A DNA stretch of 6,762 nucleotides from Flavobacteriales bacterium (GTDB lineage Bacteria > Bacteroidota > Bacteroidia > Flavobacteriales > Crocinitomicaceae), in NCBI GenBank assembly GCA_947375085.1, contig CANCEQ010000163.1, positions 1 through 6,762 on the forward strand, in the 5' to 3' direction. Shown here piece after piece: positions 6,531 through 6,762 of the stretch. The stretch's first letter is position 1. Each line of letters starts with the position of its first letter. The notes beneath the pieces were generated by a model that did not search any database, was not told the DNA's origin, and worked only from the letters and a program-made list of their open reading frames with translations. A program made the translations under genes and the position numbers.

Positions 6531-6634
6531 TTTAACACTTTTTATTCATTTTTGTAGGGCAATGTTAACATTATTTAACAGCAAAAACAAGCACTTCCGA
6601 CGAAACTTTAACAACTTTGTATGTTCAAATTACA
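6531..6634. promoter_or_regulatory. Divergent intergenic region with four spaced TTAACA elements and a 12-bp palindrome
   Basis: This 104-base spacer lies between divergent gene starts at 6530 (minus) and 6635 (plus). It contains TTAACA at 6532-6537, 6565-6570, 6575-6580 and 6608-6613, with start-to-start spacings of 33, 10 and 33 bases. The second copy belongs to a perfect palindrome, AATGTTAACATT (6561-6572). Promoter-like boxes each differ by one base from TAnnTTTG: CAACTTTG at 6612-6619 (plus) and TGTTTTTG at 6582-6589 (reverse strand). An operator role is inference from the spacing and palindrome. Confidence 0.4.
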
Positions 6635-6762
6635 ATGATTATGTCGGATACAATAAATAGTACTCTTAATCCTGCTGAAGCGCTTCGCATCTTAAGCGAA
6701 AAGATTAAAAATGAAAATTATTTAATATCACAGCTGAAACAAGAAATTTCAAATGTAATTGT
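6635..6762 (+). CDS. 5' part of an unidentified gene, cut by window edge
   Basis: An open frame begins with ATG at 6635 and continues to the last base (42 codons seen) without a stop. The first residues can start at 6635 (MIMSDTIN) or at the in-frame ATG at 6641 (MSDTIN); the second gives a more ordinary N-terminus. The visible sequence includes NPAEALRILSEKI and ENYLISQLKQEI, which look like amphipathic helix, possibly a coiled coil. Nothing in this fragment identifies a family. An ATG at 6621 in another frame reaches a TGA after five codons and is not used. Support for it being a gene comes from codon pattern, an open end, and a spacer typical of divergent Bacteroidota genes. It could be a signalling or regulatory protein, but that is not shown. 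Confidence 0.6.
   Translation, partial: MIMSDTINSTLNPAEALRILSEKIKNENYLISQLKQEISNVI

Noticed and set aside
6681..6705. Small inverted repeat TTCGC...GCGAA near the right edge
   Set aside because: A 5-bp stem inside the likely coding frame starting at 6635, best explained by codons.
1..6762. CRISPR array, insertion sequence, phage, toxin-antitoxin or defence cassette
   Set aside because: No regularly repeated direct repeats, transposase motifs, terminal inverted repeats or known defence domains were seen in any gene.

Overview
The window looks like chromosomal DNA of a low-GC member of the Bacteroidota, most likely a flavobacterium-like organism. The DNA is strongly AT-rich. Two clear promoter boxes match TAnnTTTG, the Bacteroidota sigma factor consensus, and leaders are AT-rich without Shine-Dalgarno sequences. 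Several protein families are also typical of the phylum: a DUF4403-type lipoprotein, a helicase with a lysine-rich tail ending KKPKTRGQKR, and a small CxxC/CxxxC protein with an FCSDYCRNTFNNR segment. This assignment is an inference from sequence features, not from a search.

Layout, left to right. Positions 1-1088 (minus) hold most of a PP2C/SpoIIE-type serine/threonine phosphatase with an N-terminal GAF-like sensor; its C-terminus lies beyond the window. A divergent promoter region (1089-1236) separates it from a DEAD-box RNA helicase (1237-2562, plus). Converging on the helicase is a DUF4403-like lipoprotein gene (2634-4019, minus), preceded by apaG (4094-4480, minus). A strong intrinsic terminator lies between apaG and the lipoprotein gene, and a promoter-like box sits in its loop, so the two genes are probably separate transcription units. 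Next come a GNAT acetyltransferase (4609-5106, plus) and a 17-bp-stem terminator shared with the convergent gene, an uncharacterised lipoprotein (5163-6032, minus). A small zinc-finger-like protein follows (6168-6530, minus). After a 104-bp divergent intergenic region with four regularly spaced TTAACA elements, the start of an unidentified plus-strand gene (6635 onward) runs off the right edge.

The genes do not form an obvious pathway. They are mostly single-gene units of housekeeping or envelope type: signalling phosphatase, RNA remodelling, ApaG, acetyltransferase and two outer-surface or periplasmic lipoproteins. I found no tRNA, rRNA, CRISPR array, insertion sequence, phage gene or defence cassette. 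The points most worth a second look are the promoter-in-terminator arrangement before the DUF4403 lipoprotein, the spaced TTAACA array at 6532-6613, the DEMD variant of the helicase Walker B motif, and the two families without known function (5163-6032 and 6168-6530).
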